Shown piece by piece: positions 1 to 9,031 of a stretch of DNA of 64,000 bases. Source of the DNA: Bog-159 sp963785255. Its GTDB lineage: Bacteria > Acidobacteriota > Terriglobia > Bryobacterales > Bryobacteraceae. The notes beneath the pieces were generated by a model. That model had not been told where the DNA came from and did no database searches. It worked only from the letters and a program-made list of their open reading frames with translations. How positions within the stretch are numbered: position 1 is the stretch's first letter; every line of letters starts with the position of its first letter. The translations under genes were made by a program, and so were the position numbers. The stretch lies in contig CAWAUR010000008.1 in NCBI GenBank assembly GCA_963785255.1, positions 186,001 through 250,000 on the forward strand, written 5' to 3'.

Positions 1-615
1 TCCTTCTACGAAGCGCATCCGGGGATGAAGGCGCGCGCCTGGGTTTATAACCTCGATATGACGCAGAAGTTCGCGAAAGACGCGCCGCTGGATGCGGCCG
101 AAGATAGCTCCACGCGCGTGTTCACGATTCCGGCGATCGATGGGTTATCGTCCACTTACTTTGTGCGCCTGGCTTTGGAAGACGGCGCGGGTAAGACAGT
201 AAGCACGAATTTCTACTGGCTTTCGACCAAGCCGGACGATCTGGATTGGGACCAATCCACGTGGTACTACACGCCCGAGAAGAGCTTCGCGGACTATACG
301 GCGCTCAATAACCTGCCGCCGGTGGAATTGCGATACTCGGCGGAATCGGAAGTGAAGGGCGACGACGGGATCACAAGGGTAACGGTGGAGAATCCTTCGC
401 GTCACCTGGCCTTCGCGGTGCATCTGATGGTGAAGACCGTCAGGCGCGATGAAGAAGACGTGCGCGAGGAAGCCGAAATCCTACCGGTGATCTGGGAGGA
501 CAATTACTTCCCGCTGATGCCTGGCGAAAAGCGCACGGTGGCCGCCGTTTATCGTGCCGCCGGCGCTGGCCAGAAGCCTCCCGCCGTCCAAGTAGAAGGC
601 TGGAACGTAAGGTAG
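1..615 (+). CDS. C-terminal part of a GH2-type exo-beta-D-glucosaminidase/mannosidase-like protein (5' partial)
   Basis: The reading frame is already open at base 1 and ends in TAG at 613-615, so only about 204 C-terminal residues are present. The segment NFYWLSTKPDDLDW followed by STWYYTP resembles the beta-sandwich domains at the C-terminus of GH2 exo-beta-D-glucosaminidases and beta-mannosidases. The catalytic TIM barrel would lie upstream of the window. Members of this family remove terminal glucosamine or mannose from oligosaccharides; which substrate applies here cannot be judged from the tail. The stop codon shares its last base with a palindromic repeat (615-636), so the repeat may have supplied the end of the gene. 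Confidence 0.75.
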   Translation, partial: SFYEAHPGMKARAWVYNLDMTQKFAKDAPLDAAEDSSTRVFTIPAIDGLSSTYFVRLALEDGAGKTVSTNFYWLSTKPDDLDWDQSTWYYTPEKSFADYTALNNLPPVELRYSAESEVKGDDGITRVTVENPSRHLAFAVHLMVKTVRRDEEDVREEAEILPVIWEDNYFPLMPGEKRTVAAVYRAAGAGQKPPAVQVEGWNVR

Positions 616-636
616 GACAGGCCTCCTGGCCTGTCC
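615..636. repeat. Family A palindrome, copy 1
   Basis: The sequence is GGACAGGCC, four bases, then GGCCTGTCC, a perfect 9-bp stem. It begins on the last base of the preceding stop codon. Further copies lie at 754-775, 1688-1709, 22258-22279, 54642-54663 and 60716-60737. Confidence 0.9.
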
Positions 637-681
637 AAGCTTGCTTCTACATTGTGCGGCGCCCTGTGGGGCGGGCTCGTA

Positions 682-706
682 GCCTGCGCGGGCCTCGTAG
701 GCCCGC
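682..706. repeat. Shared 25-nt repeat (first copy)
   Basis: This stretch, with the inverted GCGGGCCT and AGGCCCGC arms around CGT, recurs identically at 54593-54617. In both places it sits in a mosaic next to a family A palindrome and a GTGGGGC-type segment. The surrounding 637-818 holds no gene and consists largely of such repeats. Confidence 0.85.
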
Positions 707-753
707 GCAACGGCCGAGCTTCGCTCGCCAATCGGACCGGGGTGGCCTGCCCT

Positions 754-775
754 GGACAGGCCGGGAGGCCTGTCC
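754..775. repeat. Family A palindrome, copy 2
   Basis: A 9-bp perfect stem with loop GGGA. It lies upstream of the response-regulator gene and is in frame with it, which is why the longest ORF here begins too early at 654. Confidence 0.9.
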
Positions 776-818
776 TACTTCCCAGCCTGCTAGACTGGAA
801 ACACGCTCCCTAAGGGCT

Positions 819-1688
819 ATGGCAGACGACTACGTTGGTGGTACCCGCACGCGCGCCCACACCCTGCTGATCGTGGACGACGATCCCGCCATCCATGAAT
901 TGATTGCCGCCGTGCTGCAAGGTCCCCAGTGGCGCATCGATAGCGCCTATGACGGCCTGGCCGGCCTCGCCCGCGTCCAGGAACGTTCCTACGATCTGGT
1001 GCTCACCGATATCCGCATGCCGGGTATGGACGGCCTGGAATTGTTGCGCCGCATCCGCGAGATCCGCCCCGCCGCGAAAGTGATGGTGATGACCGCCGAC
1101 AGCACGCCCGGCAGCATCGTCAGCGCCCTCCGCGACCAGGCCTTCGCCTATTTCAGCAAGCCCTTCTCGCCCACATCGTTGGCCGATATGATCGCGCAGG
1201 CCGTCGAGACGCCCCACTGGCAGGACGATATCGAGGTGCTCTCGGCGAGTCCGGCATGGATCAGCCTCCGTCTGCGCTGCAAGATGGAAACCGCCAACCG
1301 CCTGGCGCAGTTCGTGCACGAAATGGAAATGGATTTTCCGGAGCACGAGCGCGATAACATCGCCGCGGCCTTCCGGGAATTGCTGATGAACGCCATCGAG
1401 CACGGCGGCGAATCCGACCCGGAGAAGCGCGTCCAGGTCACCTATATCCGCACCTCCCGCGCCATCGTCTACCTGATTCAGGACCCCGGCAAAGGCTTCT
1501 CGTTCGATTCCATCCCGCATGCCGCCGTCGCCAACCCGCCGGATGAACCGGCCCGTCACCTGGAGGTCCGCGCCGGACAGGGCGTGCGCCCCGGAGGTTT
1601 CGGCATCCTGCTGACGCGCAACCTGGTGGACGAGTTGATCTACAGCGAGAAGGGCAACGAAGTCTTGTTTATAAAGTATCTGAAGTAG
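819..1688 (+). CDS. Response regulator with C-terminal HATPase (anti-sigma/phosphatase-like) domain
   Basis: The protein has 289 residues. A CheY-like receiver covers about residues 15-135: the acidic cluster D20-D22, phospho-acceptor D64 in LTDIRMP, T92 and K114 in SKPF are all present. A GHKL ATPase of the serine-kinase/anti-sigma type follows from about residue 165, with an N-box (FRELLMNAIEHGG), a G1 motif (DPGKGFSF) and a glycine-rich PGGFGILL. There is no histidine-phosphotransfer domain, so the likely output is protein binding or serine phosphorylation under control of the receiver; this is inference. The start at 819 was chosen because the upstream extension to 654 is translated repeat. 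The TAG stop merges with a family A palindrome. No cognate sensor kinase is adjacent. Confidence 0.82.
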   Translation: MADDYVGGTRTRAHTLLIVDDDPAIHELIAAVLQGPQWRIDSAYDGLAGLARVQERSYDLVLTDIRMPGMDGLELLRRIREIRPAAKVMVMTADSTPGSIVSALRDQAFAYFSKPFSPTSLADMIAQAVETPHWQDDIEVLSASPAWISLRLRCKMETANRLAQFVHEMEMDFPEHERDNIAAAFRELLMNAIEHGGESDPEKRVQVTYIRTSRAIVYLIQDPGKGFSFDSIPHAAVANPPDEPARHLEVRAGQGVRPGGFGILLTRNLVDELIYSEKGNEVLFIKYLK

Positions 1689-1709
1689 GACAGGCCTCCC
1701 GGCCTGTCC
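1688..1709. repeat. Family A palindrome, copy 3
   Basis: GGACAGGCC, TCCC, GGCCTGTCC. As with copy 1, it starts on the last base of the upstream stop codon TAG (1686-1688). Confidence 0.9.
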
Positions 1710-1737
1710 AAACCGGCCCTGCTCATGATGGGGGAAA

Positions 1738-1760
1738 CCGCTCCCTAACGGTCGCGGCTC
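1738..1760. repeat. Family B element, single arm
   Basis: CCGCTCCCTAACGG followed by TCGCGGCTC is one arm of the family B hairpin seen complete at 22136-22213, 46570-46649 and 63254-63346. It lies 40 bases before the propeller gene. Confidence 0.85.
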
Positions 1761-1800
1761 TGTAATGTCGCGCCATGCCATGATGTATCATTGACCAACC

Positions 1801-4800
1801 ATGCGTAGCCTTCCCCTCTGTCTCCTATCGCTCGGCCTCCTGTCCGCCCAAGTAGACTTCAACGCCCTCAAGCCGCTCAAGTACCGCCAGATCGGCCCCT
1901 TCCGCGGCGGACGCGCTGTCGCCGTTGCCGGCATCACTACCCAGCCCGCCACCTATTACTTCGGCGCCACCGGCGGCGGTATTTGGAAGACCACGGATTC
2001 CGGAGCAACCTGGCTCCCCGTCTCCGATGGCCAACTCCACTCCGGCTCGGTGGGCGCGCTGGCTGTCTCCGAATCCGACCCCAACGTCATCTACGCCGGC
2101 ATGGGTGAAGCCTGCGTGCGCGGCAATGCTGCCAATGGCGACGGCGTCTACAAATCCGTCGATAGCGGCAAAACATGGAAACACATGGGTCTCGCCGACA
2201 CCTACCACATTGGTCGCATTGTCATCCATCCCCGCAATCCCGATATCGTCTTCGTCGCCGCCCTCGGCCATCTCTTCGGACCCAACGACGAGCGCGGCGT
2301 CTACCGTTCGAAGGATGGTGGCAAAACCTGGCAGCGCGTACTTTTCCGCGACCGCGATACCGGCGCGGTGGATCTTGCCATGGACCCGTCCAATCCCAGC
2401 CTCATCTATGCCACCCTCTGGCAGGTCCGCCGCAAGCCTTGGACTTTCGAAAGCGGCGGCCCCGGCAGCGGCCTGTTTCAATCCACCGACGGCGGCGACA
2501 CCTGGACCGAAATCACCCGCAACGAAGGCCTTCCCAAGGGCACGCTCGGCCGCATCGGCGTGGCCATTTCGCCCGCCAATCCCGAGCGCGTCTGGACCAT
2601 CGTGGAAGCCGCCGAAGGGGGCGTCTATCGCAGCGATGATGGCGGCAAGAAATGGCAGAAGACCAATTCCGAAAATACCCTTCGCCAGCGCGCCTGGTAT
2701 TACTCCCATATTTTCGCCGATCCCAAAAGCGCCGAGACCGTCTACGTCCTAAACACCTCCATGTGGAAGTCGGTCGATGGCGGCCATGCGTTCACTTTGA
2801 TAAAAGCCCCGCATGGCGACCGGCACGGCCTCTGGATCGCGCCCAACGATCCCGACCGCATGATCGAAAGCGACGATGGCGGCGCTACCATCTCCACTAA
2901 CGGCGGCCGCACCTGGTCCACCGAAAACAATCAGCCCACCGCGCAGTTCTACCGCGTGGCGCTCGATAACGACTATCCCTATCACGTCTACGGCGCGCAA
3001 CAGGATAACAGCACCGTGCGCATATCGAGCCGCGGCACGCAAGGCGGCATCGGCGAGCGCGATTGGTATAACGCGGGCGGCGGCGAAAGCGGCTGGTTGG
3101 CGCCCGATCCGCGCAATTCCCAAATCGTTTACGCCGGCTCCTACGATGGCTATCTCACGCGCTACGATCACTCCACCGATCAAACCCGCAGCATCGGCGT
3201 GTGGCCCGATAATCCCATGGGTTATGGCGCGGAAGGCATGAAGTACCGCTTCCAGTGGAATTTCCCGCTGCTGTTCTCTCTGCACGATCCCGCCAAGTTA
3301 TGGGCGGGCGGTAACATCCTGTTCGAGACCACTGACGAGGGACATAGCTGGCGACCCGTCAGTCCCGATCTCACACGGAACGATCGCTCGAAACAAGGCC
3401 CCGCCGGCGGCGAAATCACCAAGGATAATAGCGGCGTCGAGTATTACGATACGATCTTTACCGTCGCCGAATCGCCGCTCCAGAAAGGACTGATCTGGTC
3501 CGGTTCCGACGACGGTTTAGTGCAGGTTACGCGCGACGGCGGCCAACATTGGTCGAATGTCACTCCCAAAGCCATGCCCGAATGGATTCAAATCAACTCC
3601 ATCGAAGCTTCCCCGCACGACGCTCAAACCGCCTATGTGGCCGCCACCATGTATAAGTGGGACGATTTCCGTCCGTACCTGTTTGTCACTCACGATAGCG
3701 GCAATACCTGGACGGCCATCGATCGCGGAATCCCCGATCATTCCTTCACACGCGTCGTCCGTGAAGATCCCAACCATCCCGGTTTGTTAGTCGCCGGAAC
3801 GGAAACCGGCTTGTACATTTCGTTCAACGGCGGCGCGGACTGGCAGCCGTTCCAGTTAAACCTACCCGTGGTTCCCATCACCGACCTGGCGTTTCACAAA
3901 CGCGAGCGGGAGTTAGTCGTCTCGACGCAGGGCCGCGCGTTTTGGATACTCGACGATGTGCCGCTGCTCTACCAGTTATCGCCCGCCGTCTTGAAAGAGC
4001 AAGTCCACTTATTCCAGCCGAAAGACGCCGTCCGCGGGGTCGATGGCTCCGAGATTCCACCCGGCCGGTCATTGGGACAAAATCCCGCCGCCGGCGTCGC
4101 CATCTATTATTCGCTCGCCCCACCGAGCCGCGACGTACCGAGCCGCGACCGTGAGGGAGCGGTCACTCTCGAAATCCTCGACTCCGACGGCAAATCCCTC
4201 AAGAAATTCACAAATGAGGAAAAGAAAAACGAAGGCCCGTCAGATCCCGAAGAAGCCGCCTACGCGCCTCCCAAGCAGTCGGACAAGCTACCCACCGAGC
4301 CAGGCCTCAACCGCTTCGTCTGGAATCTGCGCTATGCAGATGCCACAAAATTCCCCGGCCTTATCATGTGGCCGGCAACGTGGATGGACCCGTCGCCGCC
4401 CCCGGCAAATACAGCGCAAAGCTCACTATCGGCGGAATCACCGAGACCCAGACCTTCACCGTTCTGCCCGATCCGCGGCTCAAGACCAAGCCCGAAGATT
4501 ACGCCGCGCAGCTCGCCCTGGCGCTGCAGATTCGCGACAAGCTGAGCGCCGTTAATCAAGCCGTCATCCAGATCCGCGAGGCCAAGAAACAGCTCGCCCG
4601 CTATGAGAAGGAAGATAAGGTTTCGGCCGCCGCCAAATCCCTCGACCAGAAGCTGGTTTCGATCGAAGAAGCACTCTATCAGGCGAAGCTCAAGGCCGGG
4701 GAAGACGCACTGAACTTTCCCATCAAGTTGAACAATAAACTTGCGGCGCTCAAGGGTGACATAGAGGACAGCGATACCGCACCCACCCGCCAGGAACAGC

Positions 4801-4931
4801 AAGTCTTCGAAGACCTGGTCACCCAATCGAACGCCGAGTTGCAGAAGTTAAAGTCACTCTTCGAAGCAGACTTGCCGGCCTTTAATAAAGCGGTGCGCGA
4901 CGCCGGCATACCCGCCGTCGAAGTGAAGTAA
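1801..4931 (+). pseudogene. VPS10/BNR-repeat beta-propeller glycosyl-hydrolase-like protein, frameshifted near the 3' end
   Basis: A secreted beta-propeller protein of about 1,040 residues when the two frames are joined. The N-terminus (MRSLPLCLLSLGLLSAQ) is a short signal peptide. Asp-box (BNR) motifs of the form S-x-D-x-G-x-T-W recur along the chain (TTDSGATW, SVDSGKTW, SKDGGKTW, STDGGDTW, STNGGRTW, THDSGNTW), as in sortilin-VPS10 propellers. The C-terminal part (TETQTFTVLPDPRL, then a lysine- and glutamate-rich helical region) lies in another frame from about 4371. At 4366-4375 the sequence reads ATGTGGCCGGC; one extra G would give an in-frame Met-Trp-Ala-Gly, so a single base is missing. 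As written, frame 1 ends at 4545. The function is unknown; family members are often annotated as sialidase-like without proof. A family B repeat is translated in frame at 4125-4162. Sequencing error is an alternative to a real mutation. Confidence 0.82.
4125..4162 (+). repeat. Family B element inside a coding sequence
   Basis: One complete arm (GAGCCGCGACCGTGAGGGAG plus CGG) preceded by a partial copy (GAGCCGCGAC). It is translated in frame as SRDVPSRDREGAV within the propeller gene and is identical to the arm at 53373-53395. Confidence 0.85.
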
Positions 4932-5043
4932 ATGCCGCCATGCCTCGCCTGTGTATGGCATCGGCCAGACAATACGGCTTGCGCGCGTACCGCCGTGTGG
5001 AACCCAACCATCCAACCCACGCCTGGTGCTCTACAATAATAGA

Positions 5044-6036
<993 letters not shown>

Positions 6037-6051
6037 ACCCGCCGCCGTAAC

Positions 6052-6930
6052 ATGAATTCCGCGCCCATTCTCGATCGCGAATTCCTGGAGAAACTGGAAA
6101 GGCTGGCTTTGCGCTGGCAAAAATCGCTGCCCGGACTGGTGGGCGGCCACAATCCGTCGCGCTTCGCCGGCGCCGGCCAGGAGTTTCTCGATCATCGCAG
6201 TTTCCATTATGGCGACGATCTGCGGGCCGTCAACTGGCGCGCCTACCTGCGCCTGGAGAAACTCTTCCTGAAGATGTTTCAGGTCGAGCCGCGCGTGCCC
6301 GTGCGCATGCTGATCGATACCAGCGCTTCCATGCGCACCGCCGGCAAGTTCGATTACGCGCGCCGCCTCGCGGGCGCTCTTTGTTACGTGGGCATGGTGC
6401 GCCTGGACGGCATCGAATTGCTGCCCTTCTCGAACGCCTTGGGACGCCGGGTCTTGTGCACCGGCGGGCGCCATCGCTTCGGCCCCGTGCTGGATGCGCT
6501 GGGCGCCATGGAAACCTCCGGCCGAACTGATTTTCACGCCGTGCTGCGCGAGTTCATCACGCGCTACCCGCAGCGTGGTTTGGTCATGGTGATTTCCGAT
6601 TTTCTGGACGACCAGGGTTGCGAACGCGCGCTGCAATATCTGGCGGATTTCGGCCATGAGGTGAATCTGTTGCAGGTCTGGTCGGAGCAGGATCGCACAC
6701 CGCCCTGGGATGGCGAGCTCGAACTTGAAGACGCGGAGACCGGCGTCCACTTGAAAATGCAGGTGGATCCCGCGGCGCGCGCCCGCTATACCGAAGCATT
6801 CGACGAATACGCCGCCGCCATCCGCAGGCTGGCCTTGCGCAACAGCGGCCGTTATGCCGGAATCTCGACGGCCCAGCCGCTGGAAGACGTCATATTCGGG
6901 CCGCTCATGCGTGCCCAAGGGGTAGCCTGA
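6052..6930 (+). CDS. DUF58 domain protein
   Basis: The protein has 292 residues. The DUF58 signature appears as HYGDDLRAVNWRAYLR, and a vWA-like MIDAS motif follows (LIDTSASMR, then MVISDFLDD). No membrane segment is evident, so it is probably cytosolic or peripheral, working with the MoxR ATPase encoded immediately upstream. The biochemical role of DUF58 proteins is not settled. Confidence 0.9.
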   Translation: MNSAPILDREFLEKLERLALRWQKSLPGLVGGHNPSRFAGAGQEFLDHRSFHYGDDLRAVNWRAYLRLEKLFLKMFQVEPRVPVRMLIDTSASMRTAGKFDYARRLAGALCYVGMVRLDGIELLPFSNALGRRVLCTGGRHRFGPVLDALGAMETSGRTDFHAVLREFITRYPQRGLVMVISDFLDDQGCERALQYLADFGHEVNLLQVWSEQDRTPPWDGELELEDAETGVHLKMQVDPAARARYTEAFDEYAAAIRRLALRNSGRYAGISTAQPLEDVIFGPLMRAQGVA

Positions 6931-6981
6931 TGCGGGACGCTCTCGAAAAATTGCCCGCCCCACGGTCACCCGGAACCTGGT

Positions 6982-7055
6982 GGGGCAGACGATCGGTTTG
7001 TGTCGTCTGCCACGCCGCCAAAGGCGGCAGACCACGAAAGGCGATGGTCTGCCCC
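6982..7055. repeat. Inverted repeat between the DUF58 and BatA-like genes
   Basis: GGGGCAGAC at 6982-6990 pairs with GTCTGCCCC at 7047-7055, and an internal GCCGCC-AAA-GGCGGC hairpin lies between them. It interrupts an otherwise closely packed operon (gap 6931-7123). A related GTGGGGCAGGCC hairpin is at 28504-28531. Confidence 0.75.
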
Positions 7056-7123
7056 GCTAAGGTGAACAGTATCGCCCCTCGCCTCCAGCCCCCAGCCCCG
7101 CCGAGCGGAGCGCGGCCCCAGCC

Positions 7124-9031
7124 ATGCACCTGCTGAATCTCACCCTCGGGCAGTTCCTGGCGGTGTTCGGCGGTGTCGCCGCGGTGACCCTGGCGCTCTA
7201 TCTGCTCGACCGCTCGCGCCGCAAACTGGTGGTCTCCACATTGCGCTTCTGGACGGCCGCCGCGCAGCCCACCGTCACCACGCGCCGCCGCCGCATCCAG
7301 CAGCCTCTCTCTCTCGTGCTGCAGCTTGTCAGCATCGCGCTGCTGTTGCTGGCCATCGCGCAATTGCGCTTGGGCGCTCCCGCCGCGGCCCCGCGCGATC
7401 ATGTGCTGATCCTGGATACCTCCGCGTGGATGGCAGCCCATACATCCACCCGCACCCTGATGGATTTGGCTCGCGCGCGGGCGCGCGCCTATGTCCGCGC
7501 AGTCCCCGCCGGCGACCGCATCATGCTGGTGCGCGCCGATGCTCTCACCACCCCCGCCACCGCCTTCGAACCCGATCGCAAAAAGATCGAGGAAGCCATC
7601 GCGCAATCCACGCCTGGATCGACGGCCCTGAGCCTCGGCCCCGCCCTGTCCTTCGCGCGGCAGATTCAGCAGCAAAGCGGACGCCGCGCCGGCGAAGTGG
7701 TCTTCGTGGGGCCAGCCAAATTGGCCGGCACGGATCAAGGCAAGCTGGGCTTACCTAATCTTCGTTTCCTGAGTGTACCTGACGCCATCGAAAACTGCGG
7801 CCTGCGCCGCATCGGTGTGCGCCGCTCTCCAAACGATCCGGACGTGTGGGAGATCTACGTCTCGGTGCGCAACTACGGCACGGTATCGCACGCCATCACG
7901 CTGGCGCTCACTTTCGGCCCTTCCCTAGAGGGCCCCGGACGCCTGCCAGCCGGCTCCCAACGCCTGCTGCTCGCGCCGGGAGCCGATCGCGAAACCAGCT
8001 TTCAATTTCGCGGCCGCACCGCCGGATTTCTACAAGCTCAGATTCTGCCGCATGACGCGTTCCCCGCGGACGATCGCGTCACCCTGCAATTGCCCGCGCA
8101 ACCCGAATTGCACGTCACCGTGTATTCCGCGGAGCCGGACCTGCTGCGTCCCGTCCTAGCCGCCAACCCGCGCGTCATCGCGGCCTTTCGCTCTCCCGCG
8201 GAATACAACCCGCGCGACAGCGCTGCGCTGGTGATCGTCGATCGCTTCCGTCCATCCGCGCCGCCCCAGGCCGATTCCATCTGGATCGATCCGCCGGCCG
8301 GTTCTCCCATTTCCGTGCGTACGCGTGTGACGGACGCGCTGCTCACTCACTGGTTGGCCGATCATCCCTTGGGGGCTGGCCTGCGCGCGCGGGATTTGCG
8401 TATCGACTCTGCGTCGGTCTTCGAAGCGGCGCCGGACGATTTGAAGATCGCCGAGGTGGCCGAGGGACCCGTGATGGTGGCGCGCCCCGGCAAGCCCAAG
8501 ATCGTGGTGTTGGGATTTCATCCGGCGCTCTCGCCCATGCGCTATGAATTATCCACGCCGTTGCTCTATGCCAACCTGCTGCGCTGGATAGCGCCCGAAA
8601 TCTTCCGGCGCTGGGAGTTAACCGCGGGCAGCGTGGGGACCGTGAAAGTCGCCCTGGATGCGGATGTCGAGCCCCGCGGCGTGCGCGTGCTGCGCGACGA
8701 TGGCAGCGCCGTGCCCTTCACGCTGCGTGGCCAGTCGCTCGAATTCTTCAGCGGTACGCCCGGCGCCGTGCGTGTGCTGGCGGGCGACCGCGAGAATGTT
8801 TACTCGCTCACTTTGCCGCAGCTTTGGGAATCCAAATGGATAGTCCCGCCGGAAACGCGGCGCGGCATTCCCAAGTTCTCGGCGCTGGCCGGTGAAGCCA
8901 CCGACCTTTGGCGATGGCTCGCGTTAGCCGGCGGCGCGGGACTGCTCGCCGAGTGGATTCTCTACGGCCGCTTCCGCCGCCGCGCGGCTAGCGTGGCGCG
9001 CCGTCCCATCGCCATGAGGAAGGCCTCATGA
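7124..9031 (+). CDS. BatA-like membrane protein with vWA-type domain
   Basis: The protein has 635 residues. The N-terminus has the aerotolerance-regulator (BatA) pattern: a first membrane helix at about residues 8-26, a basic stretch, a second helix at about 62-80, then a vWA-like domain opening with LILDTSAWMA, where the usual DxSxS is degraded. A third hydrophobic helix near residue 605 precedes an Arg-rich tail. The central region looks like extracytoplasmic beta-rich sequence. The stop overlaps the next start as ATGA (9028-9031), so the two genes are translationally coupled. Likely partner of the upstream MoxR and DUF58 proteins. Confidence 0.85.
   Translation: MHLLNLTLGQFLAVFGGVAAVTLALYLLDRSRRKLVVSTLRFWTAAAQPTVTTRRRRIQQPLSLVLQLVSIALLLLAIAQLRLGAPAAAPRDHVLILDTSAWMAAHTSTRTLMDLARARARAYVRAVPAGDRIMLVRADALTTPATAFEPDRKKIEEAIAQSTPGSTALSLGPALSFARQIQQQSGRRAGEVVFVGPAKLAGTDQGKLGLPNLRFLSVPDAIENCGLRRIGVRRSPNDPDVWEIYVSVRNYGTVSHAITLALTFGPSLEGPGRLPAGSQRLLLAPGADRETSFQFRGRTAGFLQAQILPHDAFPADDRVTLQLPAQPELHVTVYSAEPDLLRPVLAANPRVIAAFRSPAEYNPRDSAALVIVDRFRPSAPPQADSIWIDPPAGSPISVRTRVTDALLTHWLADHPLGAGLRARDLRIDSASVFEAAPDDLKIAEVAEGPVMVARPGKPKIVVLGFHPALSPMRYELSTPLLYANLLRWIAPEIFRRWELTAGSVGTVKVALDADVEPRGVRVLRDDGSAVPFTLRGQSLEFFSGTPGAVRVLAGDRENVYSLTLPQLWESKWIVPPETRRGIPKFSALAGEATDLWRWLALAGGAGLLAEWILYGRFRRRAASVARRPIAMRKAS

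Noticed and set aside
810..1781. 323-codon minus-strand frame over the receiver-ATPase gene
   Set aside because: Antisense shadow; the plus strand has clear receiver and ATPase motifs.
4951..5043. N-terminal extension of the MoxR ATPase
   Set aside because: The extension has no MoxR-like residues; GTG at 5044 gives the usual length.
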